Counted from the stretch's first letter, positions 40,996-49,829 are shown. The stretch is DNA of 64,000 bases from Thermocaproicibacter sp036260805 (GCA_036260805.1 DATALZ010000055.1:17606-81605); one strand, 5' to 3'. Notes: generated by a model from the letters alone, not told the origin. Translations and numbers: made by a program.

Positions 40996-42132
40996 ATGGA
41001 ATTCCCTTTTGAGCTTCCCTTTTTATTTGACGCCGCGTCGGAAACCTGCCCTGCAGGCAGAATTTCGGCAGAACGGATTGACGGCTGTGTAAAAGCGGGC
41101 GCGGGCGCTGTCTGCGCTCCGACGTTCGAAGCCAGCCGAGCATTTCTGCCGGATGCAGCGGAAAATGAAATTGACGAAAGGAACACAAGACTGGTTCAGT
41201 CCGTTCGGGACGCCGCCGGAAATGTTCCTGTAGGAGGCGTTTTGGGCCCAACTGGGTTTCTGGTTCCACCGCTCGGCGAGAGTGATTTTGAAGATATTTA
41301 TGCTGCCTACCGTGAACAGGTAAGTGCGTTGGATGAAGTTGGCGCTGATTTTCTGCTTCTTAACCGGCAGACGTCCCTTGCGGATATGCGCGCCGCCCTT
41401 TTGGCTGCAAGAAGCACAAATCTGCCGGTGTTTGCCTGCCTTGCGCTGGATGAAAACGGAATGACAAAAGCAGGAACTCAGTTTCTGCCGGCATTGATCA
41501 CACTTCAGGCCATGGGAGCCGACGCCGTGGGCATATGCGGTGTTCCGGATGAAAAAATGCTCTCCGAAATTCACGGTGCCGTTCCCCATGCATCTGTCCC
41601 TCTGATCGTTATCGCGGACTCAAAACCGGGCCAGACGCCGGAAGAATATGCGGAAACTGTTCAGCCCCTTCTCGATGCAGGCGTTAGGATCGTCGGCTGC
41701 GGGCAAAATACAACGGCGGAGCATCTGAAACAATTAAAAGACAATATGAAAAAATACGGCTCTCCGGAAATCCCCGAAGAGCCAGACTGTTATGCCGCCG
41801 CAATCGAACGGGAAGCGTTCTTTCTTGGCGACGATATTATTTTCAGCAAACCAATCCGCTGTTCCAGTTCGCTCAGCGACGATCTGATTGACCTTGACGA
41901 TGAGCAGGTCTCTGCCGCTCTTGTGGATATTACCAGCATTGACGACGCCGCCCTGCTTGGCCAAAGCAGTTCTATGACGAAACTGTCTGCTGCAGTCCGC
42001 GCAGACAGCCCAACCGTTCTGGAAGCCGCTCTGCGCTATTTTCAGGGCAGGCTGATTATCGATTCCGGCAGCCCGATTGAGCGGGAAGTTCTGGAACCGC
42101 TCGCGGCGAAGTACGGAGCGATTATTTATTAG
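40996..42132 (+). CDS. Homocysteine-methyltransferase-like protein without canonical zinc ligands
   Basis: A 378-residue relative of the N-terminal homocysteine-binding barrel of MetH/BHMT. The barrel pattern is clear: LFDAASETCPAG, VPVGGVLGPTGFLVPP, AYREQVSALDEVGADFLLLNRQTSLADMRAAL, GADAVGICGVP and VGCGQNTTAEHLKQL. Known enzymes bind zinc through Cys in GLNC and GGCCG. Here they read VGICG and GCGQN, so none of the three Cys aligns exactly. Residues ~270-378 contain ALRYFQGRLIIDSG, similar to the start of a MetH pterin domain, which then stops. It lies 30 bases after argS and ends against a convergent gene. Confidence 0.75.
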   Translation: MEFPFELPFLFDAASETCPAGRISAERIDGCVKAGAGAVCAPTFEASRAFLPDAAENEIDERNTRLVQSVRDAAGNVPVGGVLGPTGFLVPPLGESDFEDIYAAYREQVSALDEVGADFLLLNRQTSLADMRAALLAARSTNLPVFACLALDENGMTKAGTQFLPALITLQAMGADAVGICGVPDEKMLSEIHGAVPHASVPLIVIADSKPGQTPEEYAETVQPLLDAGVRIVGCGQNTTAEHLKQLKDNMKKYGSPEIPEEPDCYAAAIEREAFFLGDDIIFSKPIRCSSSLSDDLIDLDDEQVSAALVDITSIDDAALLGQSSSMTKLSAAVRADSPTVLEAALRYFQGRLIIDSGSPIEREVLEPLAAKYGAIIY

Positions 42133-42367
42133 GCTCGTTCCTGTTTTCTTCTTCCGTCTTAATGTTCTGAGGAATATTCTGCGGAGGAGCAGCAGGAACA
42201 TCCCAGCCCTGAAAGGCAATGGCAATTGCGCCAAGCGCCAGGCAGCAGGCGATAACCGCTGTTGTAAGAGCCCAGTTGATAATTCCGAACGGACCGATTA
42301 CCATGGAAATCAGCATCAGCACAAAGCCAATATCAAACAGGACAAGCGCGAGTTTTTCATCACTCAT
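42122..42367 (-). CDS. Small two-span membrane protein
   Basis: An 81-residue protein with two hydrophobic helices (LVLFDIGFVLMLISMVIGPFG and ALTTAVIACCLALGAIAIAF) and a polar, Asn/Gln/Glu-rich tail. No family is recognised. The ATG at 42367 sits nine bases after AAGGGA; the in-frame ATG at 42376 is too close to that site. It lies 44 bases downstream of rsmA on the same strand, and its stop overlaps the convergent methyltransferase-like gene by 11 bases. Confidence 0.7.
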   Translation of the reverse strand: MSDEKLALVLFDIGFVLMLISMVIGPFGIINWALTTAVIACCLALGAIAIAFQGWDVPAAPPQNIPQNIKTEEENRNEPNK

Positions 42368-42411
42368 GGTTACCATTCCCTTCTTATTGCAATATTAAAA
42401 CCGGATGTAAT

Positions 42412-43260
42412 TTACGAAAGCAGGTTTGCCAGCTGGGCGAGCTGTTCCATTGTAAGCTGTTCAGCGCGAGCCGTCGGCGATGCGCCTGCGCTCTCCAATG
42501 CTGCGGCGACACGGTCTTTCGGAAGAGCCATTCCGGCCGAAATAGAATTTACTGCTGTTTTTCGCCGCTGGCCGAAAGCAGCTTTTACAAGCGTAAAAAA
42601 TGCCTTCTCGTTCTTAACGGAAACAGCAGGCTTTTTTAAGATATTCAAACGGATTACCGCAGAATCCACGTTTGGCTGCGGATAAAAGCAGGAACGCGGC
42701 ACCTCGAACAGGATTTCCGGCTCGGAGTAGTACCGCACGGACGCGCTTACCGCGCCGCAGGCTCTGGTTCCGGGTTCGGCGCAAAGCCGCTCGGCGGCTT
42801 CCTTCTGCACCATGACCGTAAGAGCGGAAACAGGCAGTTTCTCTTCCAGAAAGCGCATCACCACAGGCGACGTGATATAATATGGAAGATTCGCGCAAAC
42901 ATACACGTTTTTTTCGGCAAATTCCTCACGGATCAGTTTGTGAAGGTCGATCTTCAGGACGTCGCCCCAGACAATTTTCACATTGGGGGAATCAGCAAGC
43001 GTTTCTTTCAGAACCGGCTCCAGACTGCGGTCAAGCTCTACCGAAACGACTTTCGCCGCACGGGCGGAAAGCTCCTTGGTAAGCACACCGACTCCCGGGC
43101 CGACTTCCAGCACACCGGATTCCTTTCCCGCCCCGCAAAGCTCCGCCATCCGCGGGCAGACAGCTGGGTCTATAATGAAATTCTGGCCGAGAGAACGGGA
43201 AAACTGAAAACCGTGCCGGGAAAGAATTGCTCTGATCGTGCCTAAATCCGATAACTCCAC
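42412..43260 (-). CDS. rsmA: 16S rRNA dimethyladenosine transferase
   Basis: KsgA/RsmA (282 residues). It dimethylates A1518 and A1519 near the 3' end of 16S rRNA late in 30S assembly. Motifs: GQNFIIDPAVCPRM, VLEVGPGVGVLTKEL (SAM binding), VVSVELDRSLEPVL, and the catalytic NLPYYITSPVVMRFLE. The C-terminal helical domain reads FGQRRKTAVNSI. The GTG at 43260 lies ten bases after GGAGG; an upstream ATG has no site. Confidence 0.95.
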   Translation of the reverse strand: MELSDLGTIRAILSRHGFQFSRSLGQNFIIDPAVCPRMAELCGAGKESGVLEVGPGVGVLTKELSARAAKVVSVELDRSLEPVLKETLADSPNVKIVWGDVLKIDLHKLIREEFAEKNVYVCANLPYYITSPVVMRFLEEKLPVSALTVMVQKEAAERLCAEPGTRACGAVSASVRYYSEPEILFEVPRSCFYPQPNVDSAVIRLNILKKPAVSVKNEKAFFTLVKAAFGQRRKTAVNSISAGMALPKDRVAAALESAGASPTARAEQLTMEQLAQLANLLS

Positions 43261-43407
43261 TCTATGAAAACCTCCGCTCATTCAAGGCAATGAACATCGG
43301 CTTTCACAATCATCGCCGATGAAATTGACTTTTCAGTTATTATAGCATACCCCGGGCGAAAATTCTATTCATACGCATTCGGCAAACTGAACTATTGGAG
43401 GATTATT

Positions 43408-43896
43408 ATGCAGAGAACGGATAAAATTAATTATTACCTCGATATTGCCGAAACCGTTCTGGAGCGGGGCACCTGCCTTCGTCGGAACTTCGGCGCAATT
43501 ATCGTCAATCATGATGAAATTATTTCCTCCGGCTACACCGGTGCTCCCCGCGGGAGGAAAAACTGCATTGACGCGGGCTTCTGCGTACGCGAAACTCTGG
43601 GTGTGCCGCGCGGCGAACGCTACGAGCTCTGCCGCTCCGTCCACGCCGAGATGAACGCAATCATTAGCGCGGCGAGGAACGACATGATCGGCGCAACGCT
43701 GTACCTTGCTGGAAGGGAAGCGAAAACCGGCGATTATGTGGCGAACCCGGCTCCTTGCTCCATGTGCAAGCGCCTGATTATCAACGCGGGAATCAAACAG
43801 GTTATTGCGCGAAAAAACAAAACGGAGTATTCCATTACGGATGTAAGAGATTGGGTGGAAAACGACGAATCGCTCACCGGAAAATTCGGATATTAA
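43408..43896 (+). CDS. dCMP deaminase family protein
   Basis: A 162-residue zinc deaminase of the deoxycytidylate deaminase/ComEB group. Zinc motif: CRSVHAEMNAI (H-A-E) and PAPCSMCKRLIINAGI (P-C-x-x-C). The N-terminal half has RRNFGAIIVNHDEIISSGYTGAPRG. It likely makes dUMP from dCMP for thymidylate synthesis, though ComEB-like roles in competence exist. The ATG follows TTGGAGG. A shared terminator separates it from the convergent AraC gene. Confidence 0.9.
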   Translation: MQRTDKINYYLDIAETVLERGTCLRRNFGAIIVNHDEIISSGYTGAPRGRKNCIDAGFCVRETLGVPRGERYELCRSVHAEMNAIISAARNDMIGATLYLAGREAKTGDYVANPAPCSMCKRLIINAGIKQVIARKNKTEYSITDVRDWVENDESLTGKFGY

Positions 43897-43936
43897 GAAG
43901 TCAGGGCAGCTGCTTTAGCAACTGCCCTGACTTCTT
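43895..43936. terminator. Bidirectional terminator between the deaminase and AraC genes
   Basis: A 15-bp perfect stem, AAGAAGTCAGGGCAG with CTGCCCTGACTTCTT, has a 12-base loop. It overlaps both stop codons (43894-43896 and 43935-43937). Confidence 0.85.
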
Positions 43937-44768
43937 ATTTGACTGCAACCGGAATCCAAATCTCCACATCGCAGATATCGTTCGCATCATCCCATTGAAC
44001 ATATTTTTCAATCGTGGGCTGACCGGACTTTTTATACTTGCTCTGCGGAAGGAATTCATTGTTGATGTGGTACCACGTGTGATTCAGTACCTGGTCGGAT
44101 ATCTTTCCTTTCGCTTCAAACATAATCCAGTCGGCCGGCTGGTAGGTGTAACTGTCAAAGCCCGGAACATCTTCCCCGTCCCGGAAAATGCCGCACATAT
44201 AGTCGTTGCTGCCGTCCTCTTTGAAACCAAAGCATAAACCAAGGTCAAAGAAATGTCCGCTCAGTTTTTTAACAGCCTCATTGCTGCCGTCGCTTTTCAC
44301 AACAGCCCATGTTCCGCCGCCATACGGTGTTGTGCGCCGTATGCCGATCACTTTGAACGAGTCCTTTTTGGTCATCCTGTAATCCATTTTATAAACCCCC
44401 TTTATTGTGAGGGCAAAGGAAATGCGGCAGTAGAAAGTAAGCTTCACATCGGTTTTTTTCGCCGCTGCCGGGGATATTCCGTGCATCCGCCTAAAAGCCG
44501 CACTGAACGCATCCGAAGATTCATAGCCGTAGCGCATGGCAATATCGATGATTTTATCATCGGTATTCTGCAAATCGTACGCCGCACAGGAAAGCTTTCT
44601 GCAGCGGATATACTCCGACAAAGGGATTCCGGTAATCTGGATGAAAGACCTTTGAAACACAGAGAAAGGGCACGCCATGATCTTACTGATTTCTTCCGAA
44701 TCGATTCCGCTTTTCAAATGATCTTCCACATAGCCGACGGCTTCATTCATTCTGTTGACCCAATCCAT
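43935..44768 (-). CDS. AraC-family regulator with GyrI-like effector domain
   Basis: A 277-residue Rob/MarA-like regulator. Two AraC helix-turn-helix motifs occupy residues ~1-105 (ISKIMACPFSVFQRSFIQITG, then IIDIAMRYGYESSDAFSAAFRRMHGISP). A GyrI/Bacterial-EffectorBinding domain follows (~125-277; VIGIRRTTPYGGGTWAVVKSD, CGIFRDGEDVPGFDSYTYQPADW, VEIWIPV). Such proteins bind small amphipathic ligands and switch efflux or stress genes. No target is next to it. The minus-strand promoter was not defined. Confidence 0.92.
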   Translation of the reverse strand: MDWVNRMNEAVGYVEDHLKSGIDSEEISKIMACPFSVFQRSFIQITGIPLSEYIRCRKLSCAAYDLQNTDDKIIDIAMRYGYESSDAFSAAFRRMHGISPAAAKKTDVKLTFYCRISFALTIKGVYKMDYRMTKKDSFKVIGIRRTTPYGGGTWAVVKSDGSNEAVKKLSGHFFDLGLCFGFKEDGSNDYMCGIFRDGEDVPGFDSYTYQPADWIMFEAKGKISDQVLNHTWYHINNEFLPQSKYKKSGQPTIEKYVQWDDANDICDVEIWIPVAVK

Positions 44769-44882
44769 TTCCCCGCCTCCGTAACTTTCATTATAGAAGG
44801 ATTCCTTTATCGTTTCCCGTTATTTGCCGTACAGATATTCACGGATTTTTCTTTATCATACTCTCCGTACAGAAATAAAGCA

Positions 44883-44911
44883 AGGCACAGGATATGTAAA
44901 ATCCTGTGCCT
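44883..44911 (-). terminator. Terminator of leuA-leuB
   Basis: An 11-bp stem, AGGCACAGGAT with ATCCTGTGCCT, follows leuB. The minus-strand T-run is short and interrupted. Confidence 0.6.
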
Positions 44912-44936
44912 CTTTGTATAGCATTCAGATTTTCAA

Positions 44937-46010
44937 TTACAGCAGGCTGCAGACAATTGCGCCCATTTCGTCACAGTTGACCTTTTTCGTTCCGGGAGTC
45001 CAGATATCCGGCGTGCGGACGGTCTCCAGCGCTTTGGAAACGGCACTTTCCACAGCTTGCGCCGCCTGCGGCTGGCCGAGGGAATTCTGAAGCATCATCG
45101 CAGCGGAGAGGATGGTTGCAAGCGGGTTCGCCATCCCAGTTCCGGCGATATCCGGTGCAGAACCATGAACCGGCTCATACAGGCCTGCTTTGCCGGCGCC
45201 AAGGCTGGCGGACGGCAGCATGCCGATAGAACCGCTGATCATGGAAGCTTCATCCGAGAGGATGTCGCCGAACATATTGGACGTTACAATAACGTCGAAC
45301 TGTTTCGGGTCGCGTACCAACTGCATAGAGCAGTTATCCACATAAAGGTTGGAAAGCTCCACATCCGGGTATTCCTCTTTACCGATGCGCGCGACCGTTT
45401 TGCGCCACAGGCGCGAAGATTCGAGCACATTTGCCTTGTCTACGCTGGTAATCTTCTTTTTGCGCTTGCGGGCCGTTTCGAAGCCGACGCGCGCAATGCG
45501 CTCAATTTCCGGCACCGAATACATCTCGGTGTCATAGGCTGCGTCGGCGCCGTCAACCGTTCTGTGGCCGCGCTCGCCAAAGTAGATACCTCCCGTCAGC
45601 TCGCGGACAATCATCACGTTCAGGCTCTCTCCGATGACGGAGTCCTTGAGCGGTGAAGCATCGCGAAGCTGCTGGAAAATCATAGACGGGCGAAGGTTCG
45701 CATAAAGCCCCAGAGCCTTGCGGATTCCAAGCAGGCCTGCTTCTGGCCTTTGGTTTCCCGGCAGACCGTCCCATTTCGGCCCCCCGACCGCGCCGAGCAG
45801 CGTGGAATCGGCGGCTTTGCACCGATCAATGGTTTCCTGCGGAATAGGGCTTCCGGTCGCATCAATGGCGCTGCCGCCCAGAAGCGCCTCTTCAAAATCA
45901 ACGCCGAACCCGAATTTCTCTCCGGCTTTTTTCAGCACAAGAGCCGCCTGCGTTACGATTTCCGGCCCGATGCCGTCTCCCTTAAGAAGGACGATTCTAT
46001 AATTTTTCAT
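44937..46010 (-). CDS. leuB: 3-isopropylmalate dehydrogenase
   Basis: NAD-dependent LeuB (357 residues), oxidising 3-isopropylmalate in leucine synthesis. Motifs: VLLKGDGIGPEIV, the substrate Arg region NLRPSMIFQQL, RELTGGIYFGERGHRT, DKANVLESSRLWRKTV and MFGDILSDEASMISGSIGMLPSAS; the NAD region reads PVHGSAPDIAGTGMANPLATILSAAMML. The ATG at 46010 follows AGGGGAGC. It overlaps the leuA stop by 14 bases. leuC and leuD are not adjacent. Confidence 0.97.
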   Translation of the reverse strand: MKNYRIVLLKGDGIGPEIVTQAALVLKKAGEKFGFGVDFEEALLGGSAIDATGSPIPQETIDRCKAADSTLLGAVGGPKWDGLPGNQRPEAGLLGIRKALGLYANLRPSMIFQQLRDASPLKDSVIGESLNVMIVRELTGGIYFGERGHRTVDGADAAYDTEMYSVPEIERIARVGFETARKRKKKITSVDKANVLESSRLWRKTVARIGKEEYPDVELSNLYVDNCSMQLVRDPKQFDVIVTSNMFGDILSDEASMISGSIGMLPSASLGAGKAGLYEPVHGSAPDIAGTGMANPLATILSAAMMLQNSLGQPQAAQAVESAVSKALETVRTPDIWTPGTKKVNCDEMGAIVCSLL

Positions 46011-47712
46011 TCCGCTGCTCCCCTTTCTTTTTCTGCTCCGCGCGGTTGATAGCGCAGATGATTCCCTTAATGGATGCAAGGCTGATGTTATTGTCGATTC
46101 CGACACCGAATGCGGGCGTACCGTTCGGCGCAGTCAGATGGATGTAGGATACCGCCTGCGAATCCGCGCCGGAAGAGATTGCGTTTTCACGGTAGGTAAC
46201 AAACTGGTACTGCGTAATCCCTACACCGCGCAGCGCATTGAAAAATGCACTAATCGGGCCGTTGCCAATGCCCTCAATGGCGTGGTCTTCGTGTTCAAAG
46301 CGAAGAACGCCCTCAAAGCGTACCTGTGTGCCCGTTTCGTCCCCACTCTCATCGTGAAGCTTATATTTTTTCAGGTTATAAGGCGCATGAACGTCAATAT
46401 AGTTTTCACGGAAAATGCTGTAGACTTCTTCCGGCTGGAGCTCGCGGCCCGCCTTGTCGCAGGCCGCCTTGACCATTTCGCCGAATTCCGGATGCATGGT
46501 TTTCGGAAGCTCGAAGCCGAAGCTCTGCTGCATTACAAAAGCGGCCCCGCCCTTGCCGGACTGGCTGTTGATGCGGATCACCGGCTCGTACTGACGGCCC
46601 ACATCCGCGGGATCGATGGGCAGATAAGGAACTTCCCAGTACTCGGTCGCGCCGGTCTTGAGGTAAGCCGCGCCCTTGCTGATAGCGTCCTGATGCGAAC
46701 CGGAGAACGCCGTGAACACGAGGTCACCCGCGTACGGATGGCGTTCGTGGACTTTCATCTTCGTGCATTTCTCAAACATGCGGCGGATATCGCTGATATG
46801 CGAAAAATCAAGGCCCGGGTTTACACCCTGCGAATACATGTTCATGGCGACAACCATCATGTCGGCGTTGCCGGTGCGCTCCCCGTTGCCGAACAGCGTT
46901 CCTTCCACACGGTCGGCTCCGGCCATAATGCCAAGCTCGGTTGCCGCGGTCGCCTCGCCGCGGTCGTTGTGCGGATGGATGCTGATGATCACGCTGTCGC
47001 GGTTCGGAATATGGCGGCAGAAATACTCAATCTGGTCGGCATAGCAGTTCGGAGTTGCCATCTCAACGGTATTCGGCAGGTTGAGAATCAGCTTGTGCTC
47101 CGGCGTAGGCTGCAAAACTTCCATGACTTTTTCACAGATCAGCACGGAATTGTCGATTTCCGTACCGGAGAAGCTCTCCGGGGAATATTCGTAGCGGATA
47201 TTGGCGCCGCTCTTGGCAACTTCCGCGTCCGTCAGCTCTTTAATCAGTTTGGCTCCTTCCACGGCGATGTCGATTACGCCCTGCATATCGGTCTTGAACA
47301 CAACCTTGCGCTGCAGGGTCGACGTGGAATTGTAGAAATGGACAATCACGTTTTTCGCGCCGCGGATTGCCTCGAACGTCTTCTGAATCAGGTGCGGGCG
47401 TGCCTGAACGAGAACCTGAATGGTCACGTCATCCGGAATAAATTTCTTTTCAATCAGCGTGCGCAGGATTTCGTACTCGGTCTCCGAAGCGGACGGGAAG
47501 CCGATTTCAATCTCCTTAAAGCCAATGCCCACAAGTGTCTGAAAGTACAGAAGCTTTTCTTCCAGATTCATTGGGTCAACCAGAGCCTGGTTGCCGTCGC
47601 GTAGGTCTACGCTGCACCAGACGGGCGCTTTTTTAATCACTTTGTCGGGCCAGGTGCGGTCCGGCAGGGAAATCGGCTGGAACGGGATATACTTTTTACA
47701 GCCTTGATACAT
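45997..47712 (-). CDS. leuA: 2-isopropylmalate synthase (type 2 LeuA)
   Basis: Condenses acetyl-CoA with 2-oxoisovalerate, the first step of leucine synthesis. Length 571 and the start MYQGCKKYIPFQPISLPDRTWP mark the longer, eukaryote/actinobacteria-like LeuA type. The HMGL barrel has WCSVDLRDGNQALVDP and the metal ligands in ISIHPHNDRGEATAATELG. The C-terminal ~150 residues are the leucine-sensing LeuA_dimer domain (GNGPISAFFNALRGVGI). The ATG at 47712 follows AAAGGAGTG. Expression is under a leucine T-box. Confidence 0.95.
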   Translation of the reverse strand: MYQGCKKYIPFQPISLPDRTWPDKVIKKAPVWCSVDLRDGNQALVDPMNLEEKLLYFQTLVGIGFKEIEIGFPSASETEYEILRTLIEKKFIPDDVTIQVLVQARPHLIQKTFEAIRGAKNVIVHFYNSTSTLQRKVVFKTDMQGVIDIAVEGAKLIKELTDAEVAKSGANIRYEYSPESFSGTEIDNSVLICEKVMEVLQPTPEHKLILNLPNTVEMATPNCYADQIEYFCRHIPNRDSVIISIHPHNDRGEATAATELGIMAGADRVEGTLFGNGERTGNADMMVVAMNMYSQGVNPGLDFSHISDIRRMFEKCTKMKVHERHPYAGDLVFTAFSGSHQDAISKGAAYLKTGATEYWEVPYLPIDPADVGRQYEPVIRINSQSGKGGAAFVMQQSFGFELPKTMHPEFGEMVKAACDKAGRELQPEEVYSIFRENYIDVHAPYNLKKYKLHDESGDETGTQVRFEGVLRFEHEDHAIEGIGNGPISAFFNALRGVGITQYQFVTYRENAISSGADSQAVSYIHLTAPNGTPAFGVGIDNNISLASIKGIICAINRAEQKKKGEQRNEKL

Positions 47713-47761
47713 AGCAGAACACTCCTTTTCCTGCGCTGCTGAAACAACAGCCAAATAAAAT

Positions 47762-48043
47762 AAAAAAATCCCAAATACAGCAAATGCTGTATTCGGGACG
47801 AAATTGCTTTCGTGGTACCACCCAAAATTCGGCTCGTCAATGAGCCCTCTATAGCCTCTAACAAGGCCCCGGCCCATAACGCTGCCGCTGCGGCCGCATC
47901 TAACGCTTTCTGCATCGAACACGGCGGCTCAGGGATGAGCTATACGCAAAAACGGAAGCACCGGACTCGCACCACCCGCCGGCTCTCTGAAGCATCACAG
48001 TCAATGCCTTATTCCCTTCATTGCCTTTCGGTCATATGAAATT
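47762..48043 (-). promoter_or_regulatory. T-box leader (leucine) of leuA-leuB
   Basis: The minus-strand leader has GGGTGGTACCACG (T-box, about 47810-47823). A 14-bp terminator (47769-47782 with 47785-47798) and seven Ts follow. Stem I carries the short-type GAGAGCCGGCGGGTGG-GCGAGTCCGG region. The specifier is read as CTC (Leu) in ATAGCTCATCC, followed by A. Uncharged tRNA-Leu should switch on leucine synthesis. Confidence 0.9.
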
Positions 48044-48049
48044 ATGTCT

Positions 48050-48078
48050 ATTATATTCACCGAAAATCATTTTGTCAA
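48050..48078 (-). promoter_or_regulatory. Promoter of leuA-leuB
   Basis: Perfect consensus TTGACA (48073-48078), 17 bases, TATAAT (48050-48055). The -35 box sits at the very end of the upstream phosphatase gene. Confidence 0.9.
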
Positions 48079-48791
48079 CTGTTATTTTTGTTTTTTTCGT
48101 CTCCAAACGCCTTTTCGGCAGCCTCGCGTGCCAGGTCAATCATCATAACGCCGCCGTCTTCCTCGTTTTTCTCCTCGGCCGGAATTTTCGCATAAACCTC
48201 GCCCACCATGGAACGCATCCACAGACCCGGCGTAATGCGCATGGAGTAGCCGCAGCCGCTTTCCGTCATCCAATCATAGAACTGTGCGCGCGGAAGTCCG
48301 TACGCGGAAAGGATGGACATCAGCGTGCCGCCGTGTGCGACAATCACAGCGGATGTAATTCCGGACGACATCATGCCCTGAACGATCTTTTCAAACGAAG
48401 CGCAGACGCGCTGCATGAACACCCCGCCGCTTTCGCCGCCCGGCGGGGTTACCTCTTTGCCCTGCCCGGAAATCCAGCGGGCAAACGCGGGGTCTTTCGC
48501 CGCAATTTCCTTCGCGGTTTTGCCTTCCCACTCGCCGAAGCTGCATTCGCGAAAATCATCGATAAGAATAGGCTTCGCCTGCGGGTATAAGATTTTCATC
48601 GTCTGCACGCAGCGTTTCAGCGGGCTGACAAAATAGGCTTCTGCGTGCGGGTATGGATATTTCACCGCGAGCGCCTTGAGCCTGCGTTCGGCTGCCGCAG
48701 AAAGGGGAAGATCGGTGCTGCCGATGTAGCGCCCTTCTTCATTGCCTTCGGTCATACCGTGACGGATGAGATGAATGGTATAGGATTTCAA
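48075..48791 (-). CDS. Histidine phosphatase (phosphoglycerate-mutase-like)
   Basis: A 238-residue enzyme of the RHG histidine-phosphatase superfamily. The phospho-acceptor is His in HLIRHGMTEGNEEGRYIG. Other landmarks are FVSPLKRCVQTM, DFRECSFGEWEGKT and AVIVAHGGTLMSIL. The type matches CobC/PhoE-like phosphatases rather than glycolytic PGM. The acid/base Glu is in RECSFGEWEG. The start is TTG after GGAGGC. A Lys/Asn-rich tail (KNKNNS) is at the end. The substrate is unknown. Confidence 0.9.
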   Translation of the reverse strand: MKSYTIHLIRHGMTEGNEEGRYIGSTDLPLSAAAERRLKALAVKYPYPHAEAYFVSPLKRCVQTMKILYPQAKPILIDDFRECSFGEWEGKTAKEIAAKDPAFARWISGQGKEVTPPGGESGGVFMQRVCASFEKIVQGMMSSGITSAVIVAHGGTLMSILSAYGLPRAQFYDWMTESGCGYSMRITPGLWMRSMVGEVYAKIPAEEKNEEDGGVMMIDLAREAAEKAFGDEKNKNNS

Positions 48792-48889
48792 GGGATAGCC
48801 TCCTTATGCCGCTTTCGTTCTTAATTTTTGGTTTACATCCTGCCGAATTCGGCAAAATATTCTGCTTTTACCATTGAAAATATATTTTT

Positions 48890-49029
48890 ATATTTCGACG
48901 CCGGTGATTGACTTCAAAAACGGGTCAAGATACAGAAACAGCCGATGCGTTAAGTACGATATCTAGCGGCTTTACAAAAAGTTATATTTGTTATATGATT
49001 TACTAGACGTTTTTAGTTCATATTTCGAC
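48890..49029. promoter_or_regulatory. Control region of the XRE gene with direct and inverted repeats
   Basis: The gap before the XRE gene holds an exact ten-base repeat ATATTTCGAC at 48890-48899 and 49020-49029. A TTGAC/GTCAA inverted pair lies near 48910-48931. A promoter is at 48971-48999. These could be operators for the neighbouring regulator. Confidence 0.3.
48971..48999 (+). promoter_or_regulatory. Promoter of the XRE regulator gene
   Basis: TTTACA, 17 bases, TATGAT, about 45 bases before the start. Confidence 0.65.
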
Positions 49030-49043
49030 AGGGGATATTATAA

Positions 49044-49757
49044 ATGAACAACAATTTTGCGCGGATCATTACTTTACTGAGAAAAGAGCGCGGATACAGC
49101 CAGAAAAAGGCTGCTGCAGACCTCGAAATTTCACAAGCGCTGCTCTCTCACTATGAAAAAGGGATTCGCGAATGCGGACTTGATTTTGTTGTAAAAATTG
49201 CAGATTATTACGGCGTTTCGTGCGATTACCTGCTTGGACGGACCCCTCACCGCAGCGGGGCAACCATATCGGTGGAAGATATTCCGGAGCCGGATTCAGT
49301 GGGCAGGGAAAATGTGCTGCACGGAAAAGGCGGAAGTCTGCTTCCTGTCCTGAACAAAAAGCTGATTGCAAACTCCCTCAACATTATTTACGGGACTCTG
49401 CAAAAATGCGGCAGTAAATCTCTGACTGCCGAAATTTCCGCATACCTCAGCCTTTCCGTTTACAAAGTGTTCCGTATGCTGTACTCAGCAAACCCGAAAA
49501 ACCCGCAGGGCCTTTTTTCCGTATCTCTCAGGCAAAGCGCAGGCCGCTCCAGTGCGGCGCAGGAGATTGCCCTCAGCAATGCTTCCTGCCTTCTTTCCGG
49601 CGAAAGGCTGGATGATATGGATCCGTTGGAGAAAGGAACCGCACCGGGTTCGTCACCGGAAAAGATTTCAGCGGAATATCCACTGTTCTCCTCATCCCTG
49701 TTTAATCTGATTCAAAGTTCCGAAAACCGGATGGGCGGCAAAAAAACCACGAAATAA
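49044..49757 (+). CDS. XRE-family transcriptional regulator
   Basis: A 237-residue regulator. An N-terminal Cro/CI helix-turn-helix covers residues ~6-62 (ITLLRKERGYSQKKAAADLEISQALLSHYEKGIRECGLD, then YYGVSCDYLLGR). The remainder is a helical, Ser-rich domain (KLIANSLNIIYGTLQKCGS, LSLSVYKVFRMLYSANP) that I do not recognise; similar long XRE proteins are common in Oscillospiraceae. The ATG follows CAGGGGATAT. It is monocistronic and ends at a terminator nearly identical to the one after the next gene. Confidence 0.88.
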   Translation: MNNNFARIITLLRKERGYSQKKAAADLEISQALLSHYEKGIRECGLDFVVKIADYYGVSCDYLLGRTPHRSGATISVEDIPEPDSVGRENVLHGKGGSLLPVLNKKLIANSLNIIYGTLQKCGSKSLTAEISAYLSLSVYKVFRMLYSANPKNPQGLFSVSLRQSAGRSSAAQEIALSNASCLLSGERLDDMDPLEKGTAPGSSPEKISAEYPLFSSSLFNLIQSSENRMGGKKTTK

Positions 49758-49829
49758 TTATAGCATACCGTAAAGCTTTTGGAAACTGCGGAACATTTTA
49801 AATATTCCATTATGAATAAAGCGATAATC

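Noticed and set aside
46138..47604. 488-codon frame opposite leuA
   Set aside because: Shadow of leuA. leuA has the metal-binding and LeuA motifs.
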